Assembly: GCA_904419875.1 (NCBI GenBank)
Contig: CAJFTG010000008.1
Location: 1 to 64,000 of the forward strand
Direction of reading: 5' to 3'
Origin: Candidatus Avimonas caecicola
Lineage (GTDB): Bacteria > Bacillota > Clostridia > Oscillospirales > Acutalibacteraceae
Length of the DNA: 64,000 bases
Part shown: positions 8,641 through 16,303 of the stretch, in pieces
Layout of the letters: every line of letters starts with the position of its first letter
Position numbering within the stretch: the stretch's first letter is position 1
Notes under the pieces: model-generated
Told to the model about the DNA's origin: nothing
The model's input: the letters and a program-made list of their open reading frames with translations, nothing else
Database searches by the model: none
Program-made: the position numbers and the translations under genes

Positions 8641-8717
8641 AATTGATGGAACGGTGTTTTACCGGGCGGGACCGCCGCCTGCCGGAGGAGCAGCGCCGTG
8701 AGGTGGGCCTCGCGCTC
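8641..8717 (+). pseudogene. degraded duplicate of the N-terminal coding region of the gene at 9286
   Basis: About 64 of 77 bases align without gaps to 9305-9381 inside the HAAS-type membrane protein gene. The translation LMERCFTGRDRRLPEEQRREVGL matches LMERYIYQVVRRLPKEQRREVGL of the intact gene. Similarity fades on both sides: the frame enters unrelated sequence and stops at 8777 after about 58 codons from ATG 8604. It looks like the remnant of a tandem copy of the PadR/HAAS cassette or of a partial duplication. Confidence 0.75.
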
Positions 8718-8893
8718 TCGGCCGGCGGGCCTGCGAGGGAAAGGAACGATGTCCGTCCGGGGAGGAAAGCGGTTTGATCGTCCGGCGGCATGTACCGGTT
8801 GATACCGGCCGGTTGGTTCGCGCCGGATTCCGTTTTGCGGCCGCGCATTCATGCGGCAGAAAATAATAATAGAATTTTTAAATTATTTTTCTA

Positions 8894-8923
8894 TTGACAA
8901 TAGTGTGTTATACACAGTATAAT
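8894..8923 (+). promoter_or_regulatory. PadR cassette promoter with palindromic operator
   Basis: TTGACA (8894-8899), an 18-bp spacer and TATAAT (8918-8923). The spacer is filled by the near-palindrome TAGTGTGTTATACACAGTA (8901-8919), whose TGTGT/ACACA arms resemble known PadR operators. Binding here would block RNA polymerase, so the PadR protein just downstream probably represses itself. Confidence 0.75.
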
Positions 8924-8944
8924 ACCAGCAAGGAGGCGACTGCG

Positions 8945-9289
8945 TTGGGCGAAGAAAGGGATCTGCTGGACGGCCTGCTCATGGAGCTGCGGCGGGGGAC
9001 GCTGGTGCTGAGCGTCCTCAGCCAGATGAAAGAGAAAAAATACGGGTATTCCCTGGTGCAGAGCCTGGAGGAAAAGGGAATCCCCATCGACCCGAATACG
9101 CTGTACCCGCTTTTGCGCCGGCTGGAAAAGCAGGGGCTGCTGGAAAGCGTTTGGGAAACCGGCGGTCCGAAGCCGCGAAAGTATTACAAACGCACGCCGC
9201 GCGGGAACGAAATCTATCACGAGCTGAAAGGGCAGTGGAAGGAGATGTCCGCCGGCGTGGAAAAGCTGCTGAAGGAGGGGGAAGAATGA
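8945..9289 (+). CDS. PadR family transcriptional regulator
   Basis: 114 residues starting at TTG 8945, chosen because AAGGAGG (8930-8936) sits 8 bases upstream. A longer frame would begin inside the promoter. The winged-helix domain shows the PadR hallmarks: RRGTLVLSVLSQMKEKKYGYSLVQSLEEKGI, then DPNTLYPLLRRLEKQGLLES and the wing GPKPRKYYKRTPRG. A short C-terminal helix for dimerisation follows. It overlaps the next gene by ATGA, the usual arrangement of a PadR repressor with a membrane protein of the HAAS/DUF1700 type. The inducing signal is unknown. Confidence 0.9.
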   Translation: MGEERDLLDGLLMELRRGTLVLSVLSQMKEKKYGYSLVQSLEEKGIPIDPNTLYPLLRRLEKQGLLESVWETGGPKPRKYYKRTPRGNEIYHELKGQWKEMSAGVEKLLKEGEE

Positions 9290-10371
9290 ATCCCAGGGAT
9301 CAGGAATTGATGGAACGGTATATTTACCAGGTGGTCCGCCGCCTGCCGAAGGAGCAGCGCCGTGAGGTGGGTCTGGAGCTCCAGGAGCTGATCGGCGACA
9401 TGGTGGAAGCGGGGCAGCCCATGGAGGCGGCGCTGACAAAGCTTGGCGATCCCGAAAAATTTGCAAGGCAATATCAGGACGACAGGCATTTCCTGATCGG
9501 ACCGGAATATTTCGACACGTATCTCTGGTTTTTAAAGATTGTCCTGATCTGTACCGCCATCCCGGTTTTTATCGTTTCCATTGTGAGCGGCATCCGGGAA
9601 GGGGCGGGACTGACGGACGCCGGCATGGCGCAGGCTGTGGTGACCTCGGCGATTCACGGCGTCGGGAAGGGCCTCGCCAATCTGATCGTTTCCTGTATCG
9701 GGGTTTTCGGCGGAATCACGCTGATGTTTGCCGTCATGGAGCGCCGTCAGATAAAGTTTGAACGGGAAAGGGAAACCGAGTGGAACGTCCGGCAACTGGG
9801 CGATTCCCCGGCCGGCGGAAAAACAGCCTGGACGCCCGACCTCCTGGCCCCGGTCCCGGACAAGAAAGCGATGATCCACAAAGGGGACAGCCTTGTCGGC
9901 ATTGTGTTTATCGTGCTTTTCTGTGTTCTGCTGATTTTTGCGCCGCACTTTTTCAGCGCCGTTTTCAAAAACGGCGAAGTGATTTCCACCGTTCCGGTTT
10001 TCAATCTGGAACAATGGCACGTCATCCTTCCTGTATTTATCCTGTCGCTGGCGGTCGGGCTGGGCGACGAGATTTTCCGGCTGGTTGCCGGCCGCTACTG
10101 CCGGCCGGTCATGGTCAGCAATATCGTCTGCGGCGTCCTGCAGATTGTGCTGTCCTTTGTTGTGCTCAAGGTGTTTCCGCTCTGGAACCCGGACTTTGCC
10201 GCCGAGCTGAAACGCCAGGTCGGCGAGCAGATCGGCCCTTCCGCCGAATTTTTCATCGAGCGGTGGGACGGGAATACCGCCTCCAATGTTCTGTTCGCTT
10301 TCCTTGTTGTGATAACCCTTGTGGAAATCGGAACGACGGTTTATAAGACGCTGCGGTACGGAACGGACTGA
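9286..10371 (+). CDS. HAAS/DUF1700-type multi-spanning membrane protein
   Basis: 361 residues from ATG 9286, overlapping the PadR stop. Residues 1-70 form a helical cytoplasmic domain (LMERYIYQVVRRLPKEQRREVGLELQ, then LGDPEKFARQY). This is the HAAS-like domain typical of membrane proteins paired with PadR regulators. At least six hydrophobic segments follow (about 87-107, 127-152, 208-226, 245-264, 279-298 and 334-352). Such pairs are thought to take part in envelope sensing, but no specific role is established. The remnant at 8641-8717 derives from this gene or a close paralog. The unit ends in a strong hairpin at 10391-10433. Confidence 0.8.
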   Translation: MNPRDQELMERYIYQVVRRLPKEQRREVGLELQELIGDMVEAGQPMEAALTKLGDPEKFARQYQDDRHFLIGPEYFDTYLWFLKIVLICTAIPVFIVSIVSGIREGAGLTDAGMAQAVVTSAIHGVGKGLANLIVSCIGVFGGITLMFAVMERRQIKFERERETEWNVRQLGDSPAGGKTAWTPDLLAPVPDKKAMIHKGDSLVGIVFIVLFCVLLIFAPHFFSAVFKNGEVISTVPVFNLEQWHVILPVFILSLAVGLGDEIFRLVAGRYCRPVMVSNIVCGVLQIVLSFVVLKVFPLWNPDFAAELKRQVGEQIGPSAEFFIERWDGNTASNVLFAFLVVITLVEIGTTVYKTLRYGTD

Positions 10372-10390
10372 AGAGCGCGAAGCATGCGAA

Positions 10391-10433
10391 GAGGGGGCTT
10401 GCAAAACGGCCGGTTTTGCAAGCCCCCTCTTTT
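10391..10433 (+). terminator. intrinsic terminator of PadR/HAAS unit
   Basis: A perfect 17-bp stem built on GAGGGGGCTTGCAAAAC closes a GGCCGG loop and is followed by TTTT. It separates the rightward PadR unit from the convergent leftward ABC transporter genes. Confidence 0.9.
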
Positions 10434-10456
10434 CCGCGCGTCTGTCCGCCCCGCTT

Positions 10457-11245
10457 TCACTGCTTTAACAGCATTTCGTAGGTGAAGCGTCCCATGGATT
10501 TTTTGAGAAGCAGCCAGGCAAGCAGCGCGCACACGGCGCCCAGCCCCAGCAGGATCCAGGCGTTGAGGAGCAGGATGCCCGTAAACTGTCCCGCTACCAG
10601 CAGAATGACCGGAAGGATCAGGAACACCGCCCCCTGCTGGGACTCTTCCATGCTCCGGGCCTTGGCCGAGCCGCGGACGATCAGCGTCACGGCGATCAGG
10701 GAAATGGCCGGGGAAACCAGCAGCAGCACGATCAGCCAGTTGATGCCGGGCAGGAGCAGGGTTCCCATCAGGAAAAAGATTTCGGCCTCCAGCACCAGCA
10801 GCATGGCGCCGAAGGAAGCCAGGGATACCAGCATGCTCAGCAGGAAGGCGGCCAAAACCTTGGAGCGGAAGATCTGCTTGACCGACAAGGGGCAGTAGAG
10901 GAGCGTTTCCAGCGTGTGCTTTTCCTTTTCCCCCACAAAGGAGCTGGCCGCCATGACGGAAGCCGTCATGATAGGGATCATCAGGAAAAATGCCGGCAGG
11001 ATGTAGTTGAGAACCAGCCCGGCCACCGTCTGCTCCAGGCTTTCGGCCTTCGCGGACCGGGGAAGCAGTTCGAACAGCTTTTGGATGTCCGGATCGTCCG
11101 GGGCAAAGTGGATGGCGAGCACAAAGGCGGACGGCAGGATGACGGTGAGGACCAGGGGCACGATCAGCAGGGTGGAGAGCAGCCGTTTATTGGCAGTGAC
11201 GCTCCGAAGATCCTTTTTGACGATGGCGAGCATGGCGCTTTTCAC
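10457..11245 (-). CDS. ABC-2 type transporter permease (NatB-like)
   Basis: 262 residues with about six hydrophobic segments. A large extracytoplasmic loop follows the first segment (residues about 45-75, DDPDIQKLFELLPRSAKAESL). The motif SSFVGEKEKHTLETLLYCPLS near residue 105 is characteristic of ABC-2 permeases such as NatB. The gene overlaps the ATPase gene by four bases. It is the membrane half of an exporter with that ATPase. NatAB exports sodium in Bacillus, but substrate specificity cannot be assigned from sequence alone. Confidence 0.87.
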   Translation of the reverse strand: MKSAMLAIVKKDLRSVTANKRLLSTLLIVPLVLTVILPSAFVLAIHFAPDDPDIQKLFELLPRSAKAESLEQTVAGLVLNYILPAFFLMIPIMTASVMAASSFVGEKEKHTLETLLYCPLSVKQIFRSKVLAAFLLSMLVSLASFGAMLLVLEAEIFFLMGTLLLPGINWLIVLLLVSPAISLIAVTLIVRGSAKARSMEESQQGAVFLILPVILLVAGQFTGILLLNAWILLGLGAVCALLAWLLLKKSMGRFTYEMLLKQ

Positions 11246-12156
11246 GGCTGTCCCTCCTTCCCCCCGGCGGTGAGCGCAAAATAGATGTCCTCAAGCGACG
11301 GCTTTTTTACCGCCACGGCATAGATCTCCCCGCCGGCTTCCACAATCCGGCGGACGATGGCGGGAATTTCCTCTTCGGACTGAATGGCTGTTTCGTATTC
11401 CCGCTCCCCGGTTTTCCGGAACGGGGATTTCTCCGGCATGTTGGCGCATCGAAGCCGGAGGGCGGCGCCGGAAAATACCTCCGACCGCAGCTCCTCCAGC
11501 GTTCCGGCGGCCAGCAGGCGTCCCTCCTCCATCAGGCCGTACCGGGTGCAGATCTCCTGGGCATACCGGAGCTGATGGGTGCACAGGAACACGGTGATCC
11601 CCTCGTCTCTGGCGAGCGAGCGAATCAGCCGGTTGACGTTCTGGGCACTTTCCGGGTCGAGGCCCGAGGTCGGCTCATCCAGAAAAAGCACCTTCGGGCG
11701 GTGGATCAGCGCCCGCGCCAGGGAAAGCCGCTGCCGCATGCCGGTGGAATAAGCGGACAGCTTCCTGCCGCCGGCTTCTTCCAGCCCCAGCTGTTTTAAC
11801 AGGGAAGCCGCGCGCTGCCGCGCTTCGCCGGCGGGAATGCCAAAGACGGCGGCGTAAAAGGCCAGATTCTGCAGCCCGGTCAGATGGTCGTACATCTGGG
11901 CGTGCTCGGTGACGACGCCGGACAGGGCGTGGGCCTTTTCCGGATCTTTTGCCGGGTCGGCGCCGAGCACCCGGCAGTTTCCCTCCGAGGGGACGAGCAT
12001 GCCGTTCAGCAGCTTGACGGTGGTGGTTTTCCCGGCTCCGTTGGGGCCCAGAAAGCCGAATACCTCCCCTTGCTCCAGGGACAGGGTGACCCGTCTGACC
12101 GCCTGCTTTCCGCCGGGATAGGTCTTGGACAGGTTTTGTAAAGAAACGGCGAACAT
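11242..12156 (-). CDS. ABC transporter ATP-binding protein (NatA-like)
   Basis: 304 residues from ATG 12156, preferred over ATG 12174 because GAGAGGGA lies just upstream; the start then falls right after the regulator's TGA. Walker A is GFLGPNGAGKTTTVKLLN near residue 34, the signature is YSTGMRQRLSLARAL near residue 135, and Walker B is VLFLDEPTSGLDPES. A C-terminal extension of about 80 residues is typical of the exporters that work with ABC-2 permeases. It is translationally coupled to the permease. Confidence 0.9.
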   Translation of the reverse strand: MFAVSLQNLSKTYPGGKQAVRRVTLSLEQGEVFGFLGPNGAGKTTTVKLLNGMLVPSEGNCRVLGADPAKDPEKAHALSGVVTEHAQMYDHLTGLQNLAFYAAVFGIPAGEARQRAASLLKQLGLEEAGGRKLSAYSTGMRQRLSLARALIHRPKVLFLDEPTSGLDPESAQNVNRLIRSLARDEGITVFLCTHQLRYAQEICTRYGLMEEGRLLAAGTLEELRSEVFSGAALRLRCANMPEKSPFRKTGEREYETAIQSEEEIPAIVRRIVEAGGEIYAVAVKKPSLEDIYFALTAGGKEGQP

Positions 12157-12157
12157 C

Positions 12158-13273
12158 TCAGTCCCTCTCTTCATTGCTTTTCAGTCTCGCCGTCAGGCTC
12201 CGGAAGCGCGGGTTTCCCGCGAGGCCGGCAAAGGCCGGGTTGTCCGCGAGAGCCTGGGTCATGCTGCGGCGGATGACGGATTCCTCTCTGGGGGGATATT
12301 CCCCCAGACTCGCCGCCTTATCAAACCAGCCGTCCAGAAGATGAAAATAGGAATCTCCATGCAGCTTCAGAGGATATATTTCGCTAGTGGCCAGCGCCGT
12401 GTATTCCTCCAGATTTTGCAGCGCCTTTTCCGGTTCCTGCAGGGCGGCCCATCCCTGCGCCATGGCGAGGTAGCCGGAAAGCAGGACGCCGGGGTGCAGG
12501 GCGTCCAGATGGAAGGCTTCCGCTACCGCCCGATAGCGGCGGCAGGTCTGTTCAAAGCCCGCGGGGTCGTCCCGGCACACAGGCATATAGGAGGAAAGAA
12601 GGTCGAAAAGGGAGAGCACCCTTTTATATATCCCTGCCTGCAGAACCCGCTTGGCTTCCGGGATATTTTCCGTCATCTGATAGGCGGAGGCCAGCAGCGG
12701 TTCGGAGCCCGTGACGGGCTCGCCCGTCCCCAAAAGCTCCAGCGCCTCGGCCGGACGATGGAGGGCCAGCAGGCAGTAAGCCTCCATCAGGAGCGCTTCT
12801 TTGCCCAGCGCGGGCCTTTCCGTCTCCTTTTTTACCCGGGCGAAGAGAGTCCTGGCCTCCTCCAGAACCTGCCGGGACCTTTCCGGGCTGCCGGCCAGCA
12901 TGGAGTGGTTGACCAGCAGGGAACCGATCTGGAACAGCAGCGGAAAACAGGCGAAATACCGTTTGGCGACCTCGCGGCAGTGTCCCAGCGCCTCTTCAAA
13001 GGGGAGGGAGGAAAACTCCCCGGCAAGCCGGCGGTGCAATTCCAGTATTTCCTTCCCGTTCATCTGCGGCGTATATCCCATCAGCTCGTCGATCCGGATG
13101 TTAAAATAGGACGCCAGCCTTGGCAGCAGGGTGATGTCGGGGTAGGCCGCGGCGGTTTCCCATTTGGAAACCGCCGCCTTGGAGACCCCCAGATGCGCGG
13201 CCAGTTCCTCCTGGGTAATGCCGCGCTTGCGGCGGTTTTCGACCAGCACCCGGTCAAGATGGATTTCTTTCAT
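12158..13273 (-). CDS. HTH regulator with C-terminal helical-repeat region
   Basis: 371 residues. Residues 1-65 are a Cro/C1-type HTH (RRKRGITQEELAAHLGVSKAAVSKWETAAAYPDITLLPRLASYF). The remaining 300 residues are leucine/alanine-rich helices resembling TPR repeats, as in other Firmicute HTH-TPR regulators that may bind peptides or other ligands. It is the first gene of the leftward unit with the NatAB-like transporter, the upstream neighbour of the ATPase. It probably controls this unit through the promoter at 13306-13334. Confidence 0.85.
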   Translation of the reverse strand: MKEIHLDRVLVENRRKRGITQEELAAHLGVSKAAVSKWETAAAYPDITLLPRLASYFNIRIDELMGYTPQMNGKEILELHRRLAGEFSSLPFEEALGHCREVAKRYFACFPLLFQIGSLLVNHSMLAGSPERSRQVLEEARTLFARVKKETERPALGKEALLMEAYCLLALHRPAEALELLGTGEPVTGSEPLLASAYQMTENIPEAKRVLQAGIYKRVLSLFDLLSSYMPVCRDDPAGFEQTCRRYRAVAEAFHLDALHPGVLLSGYLAMAQGWAALQEPEKALQNLEEYTALATSEIYPLKLHGDSYFHLLDGWFDKAASLGEYPPREESVIRRSMTQALADNPAFAGLAGNPRFRSLTARLKSNEERD

Positions 13274-13305
13274 CGGCTCCCTCTTTCCGTGCCTTTATGC
13301 TCTCT

Positions 13306-13334
13306 ATTGTACGACGTACCCGTCCGTATTGCAA
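13306..13334 (-). promoter_or_regulatory. promoter of HTH-TPR/NatAB-like unit
   Basis: Reading leftward, TTGCAA (13334-13329), a 17-bp spacer and TACAAT (13311-13306). The spacer end contains the short palindrome GTACGACGTAC (13309-13319), a possible operator for the HTH protein. Confidence 0.7.
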
Positions 13335-13683
13335 GGGAACCGCCTTCGACTTCCGTTGTAAAAATCAACCGGTGGGAAACCGGCGCCCTTTCTCCGTCCT
13401 GTCGTCCTGCGCAACGGGGCCGGCAGAAAGCGCCGCCGCGCGCGGGACGGCGGGGCGAAACAAAAAGCCGGACCGTCTGCGACGGCCCGGCTGTCCGGCC
13501 TGTCAAAGGCCGCCTGGGAAAATGCGGAAAGGGTTCGGGAGGGCCGCTTCCGGTTGTTTGTTCACGCGTTCTTCCGTGCCGTAAGAAATACGGCCGCCGC
13601 GGCCGGCCCGGCCGACGGATTGCTTCGCCGGCCGAATACGGGCAAGGGGGGGACGCCCGCGCCTCCTGCCCTGTTCGGCTGCC
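13335..13683. other. intergenic region, no gene recognised
   Basis: GC-rich sequence between the leftward HTH-TPR unit and the stop of the leftward aldo-keto reductase. Several short GC palindromes are present (for example around 13590-13615), but no clean hairpin followed by a T run and no supported gene. Confidence 0.45.
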
Positions 13684-14826
13684 TCAGGCCCGCAGCTTCC
13701 CGACAAAATCCGCCATCGCTTCCGAAATTTTGATTTGCTGCGGACATACCGCTTCACAGCTTCGGCAGCCGATGCAGGCGTCGGGCCGGCGGTCTTCCGG
13801 GATCGCGGACAGAGCCATCGGCGCGAGGAAGCCGCCTTCGGTAAAGGTGTGCTCGTTATACAGGGCAAGCAGCGCCGGGATATCCAGCCCCTGCGGGCAG
13901 TGGCTCACACAGTAATGACATGCCGTGCAGGGGAGGGAGGTCTTCTTGACCATCTCTCCGGCCATGGAAAGCAGCGTGTCCATTTCCGGGGCGCTGAGGG
14001 GTTTCTCCTCCTCGAAGGTGCGGATATTCGCCTTGAGCTGCTCCAAATCCGACATACCGGAGAGGGTGACCGTTACGCCGGGGATTGTCTGGAGGAACCG
14101 GAAAGCCCACGCGGGGACAGTTTCCTGAGGGCGCAGCCTTTTGAGCGCCGCCTCTTCCTCCGCCGTCAGGGCCGCCAGCCGGCCGCCGCGCAGAGGCTCC
14201 ATCACCCAGATGGGGATTTGGTGCTCCCCGAGCAGCGCCGCCTTCGCGTCGGCATCCTGAAAGTGCCAGTCCAGATAATTCAGCTGAATCTGGCAAAACT
14301 CCATCTTTTCGCCGTATGCGTCCAGGAAGCGTTTCATGACCTCGTAGCTGCCGTGGGCGGAAAAGCCGAGGTGACGGATGCGTCCGTTTTCCTTTTGCTT
14401 GAGCAGATACTCAAAAATCCCGTATCGGGGGTCCAGATAGGCGTCGATGTTCAATTCGCAGACGTTGTGGAACAGGTAGAAGTCAAAATAGGAAACACCG
14501 CACTTTTTCAGCTGCTCTTCAAAAATGGCTTCGACTTTGTCCATGTTGGAAAGATCGTAGCCGGGGAACTTGTCCGCCAGGTAAAAGCGTTCCCTCGGAT
14601 ACCTATTCAAGGCGCGGCCCATTACCCGTTCGGAATTCCCGTTGTGATATCCCCAGGCGGTGTCGTAATAGTTGACGCCGTGGCTCATGGCGTAATCCAC
14701 CATCTCCCTCACAGCGCTTTCATCGATGCGGGCGTCGTCCCCGTCAATTACCGGCAGGCGCATCGCCCCCATCCCCAGAGCGGAAAGATCGAGGTCCTGA
14801 AATTTTTTATAGACCATGCAGACCAT
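13684..14826 (-). CDS. aldo/keto reductase with C-terminal 2x[4Fe-4S] ferredoxin domain
   Basis: 380 residues from ATG 14826, which has AAGGAG nine bases upstream; the frame extends further but crosses the promoter. Residues 1-275 are an aldo-keto reductase barrel, with catalytic Tyr in YDTAWGYHNGNSE and Lys in LADKFPGYD. The C-terminal ferredoxin-like part carries CTACHYCVSHCPQG near residue 297 and CIGCRSCEAVCPQQ near residue 350, enough cysteines for two [4Fe-4S] clusters. This architecture is common in anaerobic Clostridia. It suggests electron transfer between ferredoxin and a carbonyl substrate, but the substrate is unknown. It is monocistronic. Confidence 0.9.
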   Translation of the reverse strand: MVCMVYKKFQDLDLSALGMGAMRLPVIDGDDARIDESAVREMVDYAMSHGVNYYDTAWGYHNGNSERVMGRALNRYPRERFYLADKFPGYDLSNMDKVEAIFEEQLKKCGVSYFDFYLFHNVCELNIDAYLDPRYGIFEYLLKQKENGRIRHLGFSAHGSYEVMKRFLDAYGEKMEFCQIQLNYLDWHFQDADAKAALLGEHQIPIWVMEPLRGGRLAALTAEEEAALKRLRPQETVPAWAFRFLQTIPGVTVTLSGMSDLEQLKANIRTFEEEKPLSAPEMDTLLSMAGEMVKKTSLPCTACHYCVSHCPQGLDIPALLALYNEHTFTEGGFLAPMALSAIPEDRRPDACIGCRSCEAVCPQQIKISEAMADFVGKLRA

Positions 14827-14888
14827 GTAGACCAACTCCTTTTGACGGTATGTTCGGAAGGAAAAGCAAGCGTCCTTTCCCCTAATCA

Positions 14889-14919
14889 ATTATAACACCG
14901 GGGGCTTGGCTCAAGTCAA
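14889..14919 (-). promoter_or_regulatory. promoter of the aldo/keto reductase gene
   Basis: Reading leftward, TTGACT (14919-14914), a 19-bp spacer and a perfect TATAAT (14894-14889), about 63 bp before the start codon. The spacer is longer than optimal. Confidence 0.6.
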
Positions 14920-14970
14920 GCGTTCATGCGGAAAAACTTTGCACGCCGTCCAAACCGGAACGGCCGCCGC

Positions 14971-15143
14971 AGGGGAAGAGGAGAGAAGGGGAGAGAGAGG
15001 CGGAGGAGAGAGGCGGAGGAGAGAGGTGGAAGGAGAGGAAGGGAGAAGACCGCTTTCCCCTGACGCCGCCGGATCGGGGCCTCGAACGCCGGGAAGGGGA
15101 GAAAAGACGGGAAAGGTGGGGAAAGGAGGGAAAGGGAGGGGAA
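14971..15143 (+). repeat. purine-rich (GA/GGA) low-complexity tract
   Basis: Two nearly pure purine runs on the plus strand (14971-15049 and 15090-15143) are built from GGAGA and GGCGGAGGAGAGA-type units. They lie just upstream of the tRNA promoter. Open frames here are compositional artefacts. The region could form triplex or stress-unwound DNA, but no function is shown. Confidence 0.7.
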
Positions 15144-15174
15144 TCGACAGGGGAAAATTTTTCAAAGATTGTTC

Positions 15175-15203
15175 TTGACATCCGCTGTTCAATATAGTAT
15201 TAT
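15175..15203 (+). promoter_or_regulatory. tRNA operon promoter
   Basis: TTGACA (15175-15180), a 17-bp spacer and TATTAT (15198-15203), 45 bp before the first tRNA. This fits a strong stable-RNA promoter. Confidence 0.8.
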
Positions 15204-15247
15204 ATACACCGTCGCCGGTGACGGGGCACCGTTCAGACCGGACAGCC

Positions 15248-15323
15248 GGGAGCATAGCTCAGCTGGGAGAGCACCTGCCTTACAAGCAGGGGGTCACAGG
15301 TTCGAGCCCTGTTGTTCCCACCA
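15248..15323 (+). tRNA. tRNA-Val (anticodon TAC)
   Basis: A full cloverleaf can be drawn. The acceptor stem is GGGAGCA/TGTTCCC with one G-T pair, the anticodon stem CCTGC/GCAGG encloses the loop CTTACAA giving anticodon TAC, and the T arm is ACAGG-TTCGAGC-CCTGT. The CCA end is encoded (15321-15323). Confidence 0.95.
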
Positions 15324-15383
15324 ACGCCCGACCCAGGCTCTTCTTTTTCAGAATGGTTTCGTCGGGTTGCGATGTTTGGATTT

Positions 15384-15460
15384 GGCCCGGTAGTTCAGCT
15401 GGTTAGAACGCTAGCCTGTCACGCTAGAGGTCGACGGTTCGAGCCCGTTCCGGGTCGCCA
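15384..15460 (+). tRNA. tRNA-Asp (anticodon GTC)
   Basis: Acceptor GGCCCGG/CCGGGTC, anticodon stem CTAGC/GCTAG around CTGTCAC (anticodon GTC), T arm GACGG-TTCGAGC-CCGTT, and encoded CCA. It is the second tRNA of the cluster. Confidence 0.95.
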
Positions 15461-15465
15461 AATTT

Positions 15466-15541
15466 GCCTCTGTAGCTCAGTCGGTAGAGCAGTGGACTGA
15501 AAATCCACGTGTCACTGGTTCGATTCCGGTCGGAGGCACCA
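15466..15541 (+). tRNA. tRNA-Phe (anticodon GAA)
   Basis: Acceptor GCCTCTG/CGGAGGC, anticodon stem GTGGA/TCCAC around CTGAAAA (anticodon GAA), T arm ACTGG-TTCGATT-CCGGT, encoded CCA. It is the third tRNA and is followed immediately by a terminator. Confidence 0.95.
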
Positions 15542-15577
15542 AACCTGCGGTGAGCGAAAGCTCACCGCAGGTTTTTC
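15541..15577 (+). terminator. intrinsic terminator of the tRNA cluster
   Basis: The stem AAACCTGCGGTGAGC/GCTCACCGCAGGTTT closes a GAAA tetraloop and runs into TTTTT. It is a textbook terminator. Confidence 0.95.
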
Positions 15578-16303
15578 TTATACCTTTTTAGGGGAGGACG
15601 TGTCTGCGGTCGGCCTTTTTCGTATTCCCTTTCCGACCGTTTGCTCCGTTGCCCTTAACATGCCCAAAACAGACCGGCGGCCGGCAATTCACACGAACTG
15701 CCGGCCGTCTTTTGCCCTGCATCGGTACGGGACTGCCGCCTGCCGCCGGTTTATACGTCCCCGACGTCCCCGGTCCTGCCGGAAGGATTCGTCTGCCCGA
15801 GCGGATTGGGGCCTCCCGCGCAAACGATGGAAAAGCGGGGGAAGCGCTGCACACCGGCTCCGCCTCCGACGGCGGCAGCCCGGTGGCGGCGCTTGAACAG
15901 CTCAAGGGCTCTACCGCCGTTTCGGCGGCCGGGCGACCCTCAAGGGAACAAGGGAAGCGCCGCGGCCGGCTGCGGCGGGAAGCGGATGAAAAACGCCTTC
16001 AGCATCGACCCCGGGCCGGTGGAAATGGACGCGCGGTGCCGCGCCCCGCTTCAACCCGGAGGCGGCGGATTTTACCACTACATCGGCGGCTGGGAGCGGC
16101 TCTGCGCCCTTTAGAGGGCGGAATGGGGGCTGGCTATCCCTGCGCGGGGAAAGGGGAAAACCAGCAATGCCCGCTTCCTTTTATCGCTCCGCCGGAAGCA
16201 TGGACGCCAACCCTTTTTACCAAAGTATAACGGATACGTGACGGCAGGCTTAACATTCCTTCCTGTATAATTCCTTGTGTAAAACGATAAAGGAGGAACG
16301 AAT
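15578..16303. other. long intergenic region before the secreted phosphoesterase
   Basis: GC-rich sequence with no supported gene. It contains a second hairpin with a short T tail (15671-15713) and a TATAAT at 16266-16271 that may be the -10 element for the downstream phosphoesterase, without a clear -35. A 42-codon frame at 15986-16114 has only a weak upstream GGCGGGAAG and no recognisable product. Confidence 0.5.
15671..15713 (+). terminator. possible second terminator hairpin
   Basis: GGCCGGCA (15679-15686) pairs with TGCCGGCC (15699-15706), and AGAC (15671-15674) pairs with GTCT (15707-15710) after a CGGC bulge; TTT follows. It may be a backup terminator after the tRNA genes. Confidence 0.45.

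Larger units (their letters stand above)
8216..8893. other. long intergenic region with ldh leader and a decayed gene fragment
   Basis: This stretch lies between the divergent ldh and PadR transcription units. It contains the ~180-nt ldh 5' leader and promoter, an exact tandem duplication of the 10-mer CTAGATCAAA at 8541-8560, and a degraded copy of the 5' end of the gene at 9286 (8641-8717). No intact gene is supported. Confidence 0.6.

Noticed and set aside
15649-16230. Open frames between the tRNA cluster and the phosphoesterase
   Set aside because: Arg/Pro-rich translations, no ribosome site and no conserved motif. The 42-codon frame at 15986 has only a weak upstream signal.
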